Source of the DNA: Jiella endophytica | Lineage (GTDB): Bacteria; Pseudomonadota; Alphaproteobacteria; Rhizobiales; Rhizobiaceae | Assembly: GCF_004519335.1 (NCBI RefSeq) | Contig: NZ_SOZD01000006.1 | Coordinates: 248,001-312,000 of the forward strand | Direction of reading: 5' to 3' | DNA length: 64,000 nucleotides | Shown: in pieces, positions 45,824 through 55,513 of the stretch | Position numbering within the stretch: position 1 is the stretch's first letter | Layout of the letters: every line of letters starts with the position of its first letter | The notes under the pieces: generated by a model | Databases searched by the model: none | What the model was told of the DNA's origin: nothing | Seen by the model: the letters and a program-made list of their open reading frames with translations, nothing else | Translations under genes and position numbers: made by a program

Positions 45824-47515
45824 TTGTCCGCCATTCGCCCTGCCCGCAGCTGGCCCGTCTTGCCGCGCATCATCCAGCGGGGAAAGTGCGACCGCCGCTA
45901 TTTCGTCACGGCCGCGAGCCTTGCAGCGCTCGTCGCCATGCCGCTCGTCGCGCTGGTCTGGCTGGCGCTTTCCGGAACGTCCTCGAACTGGGCGCATCTC
46001 GCCGCGACCATCCTGCCGGAGGCGAGCCTCGTCACCTTCGAGCTGATGCTCGGCGTCGCGCTCATGACCGGGACGATGGGCGTCGTCACGGCGTGGCTCG
46101 TCGCCAGCTTCGATTTTCCCGGCCGGCGGCTGTTCTCCTGGGCGCTGGTGCTGCCCCTCGCCGTGCCGACCTACATCGCCGCCTATGCCTTCGTCGAGTT
46201 CCTGCATTTCGCCGGGCCGGTGCAGACGGCGATCCGGGCGATCTTCGGCTACAAGTCCAGCCGGGAATACTGGTTCTTCGAGATCCGCTCGCTCTGGGGC
46301 GCCGTGCTGATCCTCTCCTCGGTGCTCTATCCTTACGTCTATCTCACCGTGCGGATGGTCTATCTGATGCAGGGGCGCAAGGCCGCCGACGTCGCGCGCA
46401 CCCTCGGCGCCAGCCAGGCCTCGGTGTTCTTCAGGATCCTCCTGCCGCTGGCGCGGCCCGCCATCGCCATCGGCGTGACGCTGGCGCTGATGGAGGCGGT
46501 GAACGACATCGGCGCGGTGGAGTTTCTCGGCGTCCGCACGCTGACATTCGCCGTCTATTCCACCTGGCTGAACCGCGGCGACCTTTATGGCGCGACGCAG
46601 ATCGCGCTCCTGATGCTGGCGGTGATCGTGCTTCTGGTGACGGTGGAGCGGCTGGCCCGGCGCCGTCAGCGCTTCACCCTCGGGCGTGCCGACCGTCCGC
46701 AGCCGGGCTCCGAGCGGCTGACCGGGGGCCGCGCGGCGCTCGCCGTCGTCGCCTGCGCCCTGCCCATCCTCCTCGGCTTCGCCATCCCCTTCCTGGTCCT
46801 CGGCGACTATGCGCTGCGGCGGCTCGACCAGCTTGCCGACCCGGCGCTGTGGCGGGCGCTGACCCATACGGTCGTCCTCGCCTCGATCACCGGCCTCGTC
46901 ACGGTGGCCGCCGGCTTCCTGCTGTCCTACGGCGTCCGGCTGACCGGCTCGAAGCGCCTCATCCTGATGAGCCGCCTCGCCGTCCTCGGCTATGCCGTAC
47001 CCGGCACGGTGCTCGCCATCGGCATCCTCATTCCGCTTGCCGGCCTCGACAACTTCGTAGACGCCAGGATGCGCGAGACCTTCGACGTCTCCACCGGGCT
47101 TCTCCTCTCAGGCTCGGGCTTTGCCATCGTCTATGCCGGCTTCACGCGTTTCATGGCGATGGGCCACGGCTCGCTGGAAAGCGGCTTCGCCAAGCTCTCG
47201 ACCCATCTCGACATGGCGGCGCGCACCCTTGGCCGCGCGCCCGGCGCGACCCTCGTCGAAGTGCTGCTGCCGCTGATGCGCCCTGCTTTGCTGACGGCCT
47301 TTCTGCTGGTCTTCGTCGAAGCCTCCAAGGAACTCTCGGCGACGATCCTCCTGCGCCCCTTCGACTTCGAGACGCTGGCGACCTTCGTCTATGCCCAGAC
47401 GTCCCGCTCGGCCTTCGAGGACGGCGCCGTCGCGGCGCTGCTGATCGTCCTCGTCGGGATCCTGCCGGTCGCGATCCTCAACCGCTCGATCCTCGCCGAG
47501 ACGGCCCGCGGCTAA
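45824..47515 (+). CDS. Fe3+ ABC transporter permease, two-domain (563 aa)
   Basis: FbpB-type permease in which two six-helix units are fused. Each unit has its EAA loop (ADVARTLGASQASVFFRILLPLARPA and LDMAARTLGRAPGATLVEVLLPLMRP). The start is TTG at 45824. It forms a transport pair with the upstream binding protein. No ATPase gene follows, so the FbpC-type component must be encoded elsewhere or shared. Confidence 0.92.
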   Translation: MSAIRPARSWPVLPRIIQRGKCDRRYFVTAASLAALVAMPLVALVWLALSGTSSNWAHLAATILPEASLVTFELMLGVALMTGTMGVVTAWLVASFDFPGRRLFSWALVLPLAVPTYIAAYAFVEFLHFAGPVQTAIRAIFGYKSSREYWFFEIRSLWGAVLILSSVLYPYVYLTVRMVYLMQGRKAADVARTLGASQASVFFRILLPLARPAIAIGVTLALMEAVNDIGAVEFLGVRTLTFAVYSTWLNRGDLYGATQIALLMLAVIVLLVTVERLARRRQRFTLGRADRPQPGSERLTGGRAALAVVACALPILLGFAIPFLVLGDYALRRLDQLADPALWRALTHTVVLASITGLVTVAAGFLLSYGVRLTGSKRLILMSRLAVLGYAVPGTVLAIGILIPLAGLDNFVDARMRETFDVSTGLLLSGSGFAIVYAGFTRFMAMGHGSLESGFAKLSTHLDMAARTLGRAPGATLVEVLLPLMRPALLTAFLLVFVEASKELSATILLRPFDFETLATFVYAQTSRSAFEDGAVAALLIVLVGILPVAILNRSILAETARG

Positions 47516-47675
47516 CGGCCCTTCGCATCCGCCATTTGCCGGGCGATTGTCGCAGGACGGCGTCGAATGGCAAATACGGGCCACGAGGATGAACGAAAGT
47601 TTAGGCGGGATCGCCGGCTGATGGCCGGTTCCGCCCTCCACACGCGGCGCGCAAGCGCTAGTTGACCCTTGGGCG

Positions 47676-47701
47676 GCGCCCCGATCCCGCGGTCGGGGCG
47701 C
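47676..47701. promoter_or_regulatory. Hairpin upstream of small membrane-protein gene
   Basis: A perfect 9-bp stem, GCGCCCCGA / TCGGGGCGC, with an 8-nt loop lies 26 bp before the ATG at 47728. It may be the end of an upstream transcript or a leader structure. Confidence 0.45.
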
Positions 47702-47727
47702 GATCAAATCAGAGGGGTCGACACTTC

Positions 47728-48093
47728 ATGTCCGAAATTTCCGAACCGCGGACCGCCGGAGGCGCATGGCTGATCGTCGCCGCAAGCGCCGTCGGCGCGC
47801 TGGTCGCGGCGTTCAACGCCGTCAATCTCGGCAACGGCATCGCCTTCAGCTTCGGCGCCTGGCTGGTGCTGGTCTCGAGCATCCTGGTTCTCGGCGCCGC
47901 GCTGATCCTGGCGCTGCATCTGGCGCTTTCCGGCGCCTCGCGGGGCGTCCTTGCCGTGCTCATCCTGCTCGGCATCCTCGGCACCGGCGCGGCAGCCTAT
48001 TTCCTCATTGCCTGGGTCCTCGTCGCCGCCATGGGGGTCGCCCTCGTCGGCTGGGTGATCCATGTGGCGGCGGACCCCTCGCCGCTCGACTGA
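47728..48093 (+). CDS. Small four-helix membrane protein (121 aa)
   Basis: Four hydrophobic segments cover most of the protein (GAWLIVAASAVGALVAAFNAV, FGAWLVLVSSILVLGAALILAL, GVLAVLILLGILGTGAAAYFL, VLVAAMGVALVGWVIHV). AGAGGGG is the ribosome-binding site. It is 67 bp upstream of the PQQ dehydrogenase in the same direction. Many PQQ-dependent membrane glucose dehydrogenases have a membrane domain; here the enzyme lacks one, so this protein could supply an anchor. That is inference. Confidence 0.75.
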   Translation: MSEISEPRTAGGAWLIVAASAVGALVAAFNAVNLGNGIAFSFGAWLVLVSSILVLGAALILALHLALSGASRGVLAVLILLGILGTGAAAYFLIAWVLVAAMGVALVGWVIHVAADPSPLD

Positions 48094-48160
48094 CCAGGAC
48101 CCTTTGCGGAGTGGCGCAGGCCGCCGCTCCCCGACTTCATTGCAGACGGGACGACACTTG

Positions 48161-50404
48161 ATGACCAGAGCCAGACTGGCGACTTCCACGGCCGCGCTCG
48201 CGCTTCTTCTTTCGCTGCCGCTCGCCGCGGCCGCGCAGGACGCACCCCCGCAGGATCAGCAGCCTGCGGCAGCCCAGCCGCAGAGCGACCAGCCCGCCGC
48301 GACGGACGGCCAGGGTGACCAGAGCAACCAGGGCGACACCGAGAGCGCCGCCCAGGGCGATCAGCCTCAAGCCGCCGGGACGGCAGGCGACCAGCCGTCG
48401 GGCAAGGCGGACCAATCGGACGGTGGTGGCAATCCGCCCGAAATGACCACCGAAGAGACCAAGGGCGGCGGCAGCGTCGAGCGGCCCGCCGACGCCGCGG
48501 CAACCGGCAGCGACAATGCCGGCGAGGCGACTGAAGACGCGGCGCGCAAGCCTCAGAAGCCGGACGCCTGGATGGAGACGAGCGACAGCTGGGCGACCTT
48601 CAACGGCGACCTGCGCGCCCAGAAATATTCCCCCGCCGAAGAGATCACCCCGGACAATGTCGAAAATCTCCAGAAGGCCTGGGAATACCACACCGGCGAC
48701 GTCTCCGACGGCTCGGGGGACCTGCCCTATACGGTCTGGTCGGCGACGCCGCTCTTCGTCAACGACACGCTCTATATCGGCACGCCCTTCTACAAGATCG
48801 TCGCGCTGGAGCCGGACACCGGCAAGGCGAAATGGACCTTCGATCCGAAGGCCAAGCTCGAGGCGCTGACCCAGCCGGCGCTGAAGAACCGCGGCGTCGC
48901 CTATTGGCAGGCGGAGGAGCCCAAGCAGGGGGAAGCCTGCCAGAAGATCGTCTATATTGGAACCATGGACGCCAAGCTCTACGGCGTCGATGCCGACACC
49001 GGCAAGCCCTGCGCCTCCTTCGGCGACAACGGCATGGTCGACGTCAACCAGTGGAACACCGTCAACGACAAATGGCCGCTGTCGCTCTTGCAGCCGGCGA
49101 CGGTCTATCACGACACGCTGTTCCTCGGCTGGGCCGGCAAGGACTGGACCAACAGCGCCGCCCCTCCGGGGACGGTGATCGCCCTCGACGCCAAGAGCGG
49201 CAAGCTGAAATGGATGTTCCACGCTCTGCCGAACGAGGTGCTGTCGAAGACCGGGACGGCCAATGTCTGGGCGTCGATGTCGATCGACCCCGAGCGCGGC
49301 CTCCTCTACGTGCCGGTCTCCTCGCCGAGCCCGAACTATTATGGCGGCGAGCGAAAGGAAAAGCTGCCGCTGGCGACCTCGGTGACGGCGCTCGACACCG
49401 ACAACGGCAAGGTGGTCTGGAGCCGGCAGCTGATCCATCACGACATCTGGGACTACGACACCGACGCGCCGCCGACGCTGGTCGACATCCAGAAGGACGG
49501 CAAGACGGTTCCCGCCCTCGTCCAGACTTCCAAGCAGGGCTTCATCTACGTTCTCAATCGCGAGACCGGCGAGCCGATCTATCCGATCGAGGAGCGTCCG
49601 GTGCCGAAATCCGACATCCCCGGCGAAGAGGCATCACCGACGCAGCCCTATGTCGCCAAGCCAGAGCCGGTCACCCCGGACGAATGGCCGGGCGTCTCGG
49701 CCATCGCCGATGCCGTCGGCTTCGGCGAGTGCTCGCGGCGGGCCGCGAACTACCGCTATGACGGCCGCTTCACGCCGCCGAGCCTGCAGGGCTCGATCGC
49801 CTATCCGCCGACCACCGGCGGCACGGAATGGGGCGGCGGCGCCGTCGATCCCAGTTCGGGCATCTTCGTCGCCAACTCCAACTCGGTCGTGCAGATCTAC
49901 ACGCTGATTCCGCGCAAGGAGTATGAGCAGAAGAGCCAGGAAGGCGAGACGAGCGGATACTACGCCCAAGGCGACGCGCCCTATGCCTTCAAGCTCGAGA
50001 CCTTCCTCAACTGGGCGGGCATGCCCTGCTGGAAGGGCCCCTACGGCACCATCGCCGCCTACGACCTGAAGACCGGCAAGCGGCTGTGGAACGAGCCTTT
50101 CGGCCAGGTGCAGAAATACGGCTTCTACATGCCGGAATCCTGGGGCTCGGTGACGATCGGCGCGCCGGTGATTACCAAGTCCGGCCTGATCTTCATCGGC
50201 GCCTCGATGGATTCTCGCGTCCGGGCGCTCGACCTGAAGACCGGCAAGGTGCTGTGGAAGGCCCTCGTCGACGCCCCGGCGGTGTCGATGCCGGCGGTCT
50301 ACACCTACAAGGGCAAGCAGTACGTGACCTTCGTCGTCGGCGGCAACACGATCCTGCTGCCGAAGGTGTCGGATCAGGTGGTGACGTTCGCGCTGCCGGA
50401 GTAG
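48161..50404 (+). CDS. PQQ-dependent dehydrogenase, glucose/quinate type, soluble (747 aa)
   Basis: Signal peptide (MTRARLATSTAALALLLSLPLAAAAQ), then a ~100-residue Gln/Asp/Gly/Ala-rich linker, then an eight-bladed quinoprotein propeller with tryptophan-docking repeats (DSWATFNGDLRAQKYSP, ALEPDTGKAKWTF, ALDAKSGKLKWMF, ALDTDNGKVVWSRQL, AYDLKTGKRLW, ALDLKTGKVLW). HHDIWDYDTDAPP is a signature of the family. It oxidises a sugar or cyclitol in the periplasm and passes electrons to ubiquinone. Substrate is uncertain. It has no N-terminal membrane domain like E. coli Gcd. Confidence 0.92.
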   Translation: MTRARLATSTAALALLLSLPLAAAAQDAPPQDQQPAAAQPQSDQPAATDGQGDQSNQGDTESAAQGDQPQAAGTAGDQPSGKADQSDGGGNPPEMTTEETKGGGSVERPADAAATGSDNAGEATEDAARKPQKPDAWMETSDSWATFNGDLRAQKYSPAEEITPDNVENLQKAWEYHTGDVSDGSGDLPYTVWSATPLFVNDTLYIGTPFYKIVALEPDTGKAKWTFDPKAKLEALTQPALKNRGVAYWQAEEPKQGEACQKIVYIGTMDAKLYGVDADTGKPCASFGDNGMVDVNQWNTVNDKWPLSLLQPATVYHDTLFLGWAGKDWTNSAAPPGTVIALDAKSGKLKWMFHALPNEVLSKTGTANVWASMSIDPERGLLYVPVSSPSPNYYGGERKEKLPLATSVTALDTDNGKVVWSRQLIHHDIWDYDTDAPPTLVDIQKDGKTVPALVQTSKQGFIYVLNRETGEPIYPIEERPVPKSDIPGEEASPTQPYVAKPEPVTPDEWPGVSAIADAVGFGECSRRAANYRYDGRFTPPSLQGSIAYPPTTGGTEWGGGAVDPSSGIFVANSNSVVQIYTLIPRKEYEQKSQEGETSGYYAQGDAPYAFKLETFLNWAGMPCWKGPYGTIAAYDLKTGKRLWNEPFGQVQKYGFYMPESWGSVTIGAPVITKSGLIFIGASMDSRVRALDLKTGKVLWKALVDAPAVSMPAVYTYKGKQYVTFVVGGNTILLPKVSDQVVTFALPE

Positions 50405-50464
50405 CAACACAAAATCAGGTGGAGGGCGCCCCTGCGTGCCCTTCCCCCGACCGATGGGTGCGGC

Positions 50465-50507
50465 CCATGATGGTTTTTCCATACAACTGTTGGAATCGCC
50501 ATCATGG
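50465..50507. promoter_or_regulatory. Compound palindrome containing the recombinase start codon
   Basis: Outer arms CCATGATGG (50465-50473) and CCATCATGG (50499-50507) and inner arms TTCCA (50477-50481) and TGGAA (50491-50495) are perfect inverted repeats around a 9-nt centre. The ATG of the recombinase (50504) is inside the right outer arm. Confidence 0.65.
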
Positions 50508-51394
50508 ATCTCGAGACCCTCGCCCGCACATTTTTGCGCCACTGTGAAAGCGGCCGCAACCTCTCGGCCAACACCCTCAAGGCCTACCGGCAGGATCTCA
50601 GCGAAGCATCCCGCTTCCTGGCGTCCCGGGGCGCCCGCACGCTCTCCACGCCGGAAGGACTGACGGACTACGCGAACTGGCTTGCCAATGCCCGCAAGCT
50701 TGCGGCCGCCACCGTCAAGCGCCGGCTTGCCTTTCTGCGCGCGCTCTTTGCCTATGCCGAACGGCGTGGGCTGATCGACGCCTCGCCCTTCCGCAAGGCC
50801 GAAATCTGCATTCGCTTGCCGAAGCGACTGCCGCGATGCCTGACCGCCGCCGAACTGCGCGCCCTGTTCGCCGCGCGGCGTGGCGGCCCGCGCGCCTTGT
50901 CACTGGCGATCCTCCTGATGTTCACCACCGGCATGCGCGTCGGCGAACTCGTGCAGCTGCGCCGTGAAGACGTCGATCTCGACCGCCGCACGCTGCGCGT
51001 TCGCGGCAAGGGCGACCGGGAACGTCAGGTCTATCTCACCAATGACGACGTCGTGCGCGAACTCTCCGCCCACATCGCGCTCACACCCGGCCGTTCACCC
51101 GGAGCACCGCTTCTGGCCGGCGCCGGCGCCCGGATCATCTCAACCGCCTGGATCCGCCGGCACCTGCGCCGCCTCGCCGAGCGCGCCGGCTTCCCCCGCC
51201 GCATCACACCCCACATGCTCCGCCACTCGGCAGCGACCAGCCTCCTCGAAGCCGGCATCGACATGCGTTTCGTCCAGCGCCTGCTCGGCCACCGCTCGAT
51301 CTCGACCACCGAACTCTACACCCATGTCAGCGACGAACGGCTGAAACAGGCGGTGATGAGCGCGGACACGATGAGGATGGTTTCGGGCGGATAA
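50504..51394 (+). CDS. XerC/D-type tyrosine recombinase (296 aa)
   Basis: Complete recombinase with N-terminal SAM-like DNA-binding domain and catalytic residues R (TGMRVGEL), K (RGKGDRER), HxxR (HMLRHSAA), H (LLGHRSIS) and Tyr (TTELYTHV). It is slightly shorter than normal XerC/XerD. Its stop codon lies inside the first copy of a 20-bp inverted repeat, and the next gene starts 9 nt later. The context suggests it is a dedicated invertase for the downstream cassette, not the housekeeping Xer. Confidence 0.93.
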   Translation: MDLETLARTFLRHCESGRNLSANTLKAYRQDLSEASRFLASRGARTLSTPEGLTDYANWLANARKLAAATVKRRLAFLRALFAYAERRGLIDASPFRKAEICIRLPKRLPRCLTAAELRALFAARRGGPRALSLAILLMFTTGMRVGELVQLRREDVDLDRRTLRVRGKGDRERQVYLTNDDVVRELSAHIALTPGRSPGAPLLAGAGARIISTAWIRRHLRRLAERAGFPRRITPHMLRHSAATSLLEAGIDMRFVQRLLGHRSISTTELYTHVSDERLKQAVMSADTMRMVSGG

Positions 51395-51406
51395 CTCGGA
51401 ATTATG
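51387..51406 (+). repeat. Left 20-bp inverted repeat of the invertible cassette
   Basis: GCGGATAACTCGGAATTATG, perfect inverted copy at 53109-53128. It contains the TAA of the recombinase and ends with the ATG of the methyltransferase. An internal dyad ATAA-N7-TTAT could be the recombinase core. Confidence 0.92.
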
Positions 51407-52129
51407 GCGCCCCGGATATCACTTGAACGAGTACAAAATCGGTATAACTCGCAGCGAGAAATTTGGGACCCGGAAGATTATTGGCACTTTCATCTGCATC
51501 GCAGCTACCACAGAATCCTAAATGAAAATAAAAATATATTTGAAGGCGGCGCAACACTAAATGCTGGCGGCGGCCAACACACATACTTCGATAATGACTC
51601 GCATATCATCACCTGTGATGTTGCACCGAGATCATTACGACATACACCGCGATCAGTCTGCGCAGACGTACACTACTTGCCGTTCGGCCCATCGGTTTTT
51701 GACGCCATCTACATGGTTGGCTCTGTCCTCAATTATTGCTCAGCGACCGAAGTTATAGGAGAACTGTATAAAACATTAAAGCCGGGCGGGTATATTGCAT
51801 TCGATTTTGAACAAACGAATGCATTCGAACACATGGGAACAAACATTCAGCGAAAGGATCAATTCCTGCTGCAGACAGAGATACACGGGTCTGCAGAGAG
51901 CATCTGGCTCTACAACCGTGATTTAATATTGGCAATCCTCAAAGCATTCAATTTGCTCATTCTGAAAATATACTATATCCATGTTGCAACAAGCCTACTT
52001 TACGGGCTAACAAAAAGCAACTACCTAACCCGCTTGGCATGCAACCTCGAGTTCTTTTCAGAAAGGATCCCATTAATCCAACGCAGAAGCTCAAGCGTTT
52101 TCATCATCGCGCAGAAAGTAGCGTTTTGA
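51404..52129 (+). CDS. AT-rich SAM-dependent methyltransferase-like protein (241 aa), cassette gene A
   Basis: Class I methyltransferase features: motif I LNAGGGQHTYF (a variant of the GxGxG loop), then VHYLPFGPSVFDAIYMVGSVLNYCS and a motif-III-like LKPGGYIAFDFEQT. GC content is much lower than in flanking genes, so it is acquired. Its ATG is the last triplet of the 20-bp inverted repeat, 9 nt after the recombinase stop. It overlaps the convergent gene by 26 bp at the 3' end. The target is unknown. Confidence 0.8.
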   Translation: MAPRISLERVQNRYNSQREIWDPEDYWHFHLHRSYHRILNENKNIFEGGATLNAGGGQHTYFDNDSHIITCDVAPRSLRHTPRSVCADVHYLPFGPSVFDAIYMVGSVLNYCSATEVIGELYKTLKPGGYIAFDFEQTNAFEHMGTNIQRKDQFLLQTEIHGSAESIWLYNRDLILAILKAFNLLILKIYYIHVATSLLYGLTKSNYLTRLACNLEFFSERIPLIQRRSSSVFIIAQKVAF

Positions 52130-53111
52130 CGATTTCGCCAGCTTTGGCCGCAAGTGTAATTTTCTGAGGAAGCGCTATCGATAATATCAAAAGGTATGTT
52201 ATCACAGAGGAAGAAAATAGTAATATTGTATCACTCACACTTAAATCCCCATAACTCGCAGATATAAACATAGATCCAGCTATAAGAAAAACAATTACAA
52301 CATTGAATAATGTAAAATAAATCGATGGAAACGTCGGATCTGTGTTTTTACTCTCCTGTTCAACCGTAGTATTGGGTCGAATACTCCCATTCATCTTTAT
52401 ATAAGGTGATTTTCGCACTTCAATTTCTATCTGAGTGAGTTTGTTAATTAACTTTTCTTTATATTGTTCTGAATTGTTTCTATATATCGAAAACCAGGAA
52501 TTATAGTGATCATCAAATATTGATTTAACTATACGAATATAGCGTTGCCCTTCTAACTGTTCGGATTGATCCGCAGATAATACCATTAAAACAGCATCGC
52601 GCCATTGATCTGGGTGATCAATTTCTAAAGAAGGTTGATAGTACGGCGCATGTGTTGACTTAAAGCCTTGCAGCTGCAGCATACGGAACCAGTAGCGATT
52701 ATCAGTATCTCTTGTTGATCCATCCGGATTGTACAAAAGCTCCGTAACAACATAAGATGGCGCCCATGTATTCTGAACAAAACCGCATATCATCTCAAGA
52801 AATGTGAAATAAGCGGCGTTTGAACTGTCCGGGGGTGCTACACAAAGATAGTCAATGATTGCTACGTCGGAGCTAGCTATATAGCGTAGCTCGCCAAACC
52901 CGCATACGCGATCATTTATCTTTAGCGCAAAGAAATGCAATCCGTGCGAATTGTGAGGTGATTCACTGATCCAGCTTCGAATTTCGCTAGTTTTCGTGCG
53001 CTCGTATGGCGGAGTGGACTGGGCATAGATGGCTAATGCCGTCTCCGTCATACTAGTATCGGTCTGCGAGTCGATAGGGGATATTTCGAATCTAACAACT
53101 CCATAGGTCAT
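52104..53111 (-). CDS. AT-rich GNAT-like protein with C-terminal membrane segments (335 aa), cassette gene B
   Basis: The N-terminal ~170 residues resemble an acetyltransferase (LHFFALKINDRVCGFGELRYIASSDVAIIDYLCVAPP, a strand-turn-strand GNAT pattern). A helical linker follows, then two hydrophobic segments (SIYFTLFNVVIVFLIAGSMFI and DTILLFSSSVITYLLILSIAL). Low GC, like its convergent partner. Its ATG is the last triplet of the right inverted repeat. In the present orientation it points toward the recombinase and has no evident promoter of its own. Confidence 0.75.
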   Translation of the reverse strand: MTYGVVRFEISPIDSQTDTSMTETALAIYAQSTPPYERTKTSEIRSWISESPHNSHGLHFFALKINDRVCGFGELRYIASSDVAIIDYLCVAPPDSSNAAYFTFLEMICGFVQNTWAPSYVVTELLYNPDGSTRDTDNRYWFRMLQLQGFKSTHAPYYQPSLEIDHPDQWRDAVLMVLSADQSEQLEGQRYIRIVKSIFDDHYNSWFSIYRNNSEQYKEKLINKLTQIEIEVRKSPYIKMNGSIRPNTTVEQESKNTDPTFPSIYFTLFNVVIVFLIAGSMFISASYGDLSVSDTILLFSSSVITYLLILSIALPQKITLAAKAGEIVKTLLSAR

Positions 53112-53128
53112 AATTCCGAGTTATCCGC
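53109..53128 (-). repeat. Right 20-bp inverted repeat of the invertible cassette
   Basis: Exact reverse complement of 51387-51406. It carries the ATG of the GNAT-like gene at its inner edge (53109-53111). Confidence 0.92.
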
Positions 53129-53210
53129 TCGTTGAACCTGCGGATGCATATTATCGCACACGTCGAAATGTGCAACGGACACACCTTACGGCTATGGGGG
53201 CTGCGTCTTT

Positions 53211-55163
<1,953 letters not shown>

Positions 55164-55513
55164 TTTCACGCCTCCCGAAAACCGCCTTGCTGGTGCCATA
55201 CCCATGTAACAAAGGCAACGAAGCCGTCGATCCCCCTGACGGTCCGTCGCCGGGGGATATCGCCTCGCCGCCACCGCCGGTGGCTTTCGCAAAGCACGGC
55301 GCGCCGCTACCTAGTGGAGCGAATTCGACATTTGAGTCCCGGCCGATATGGGCTTCGCATCCAATGTCGAGTTCGAAAGTTCCACCAGAAACAGAGATTT
55401 ACCTGGTGGTTCTTTGATTCCGACATTTGCCGCGGGCCTGATAGAAGACGGACGCGGATGTCGGAATCGAGCCACTGGCGCGGAACGAGTCCATTTGGGG
55501 GAGAGCAAACGGC
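55164..55513. promoter_or_regulatory. Structured intergenic region with three inverted repeats
   Basis: No gene is supported here. Three dyads lie close together: CGAATTCGACATT/AATGTCGAGTTCG (55320-55375, one mismatch), CCACCAG/CTGGTGG (55382-55409) and GATTCCGACAT/ATGTCGGAATC (55416-55468). They could fold as consecutive RNA hairpins or be operators for the divergent genes. Confidence 0.5.
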
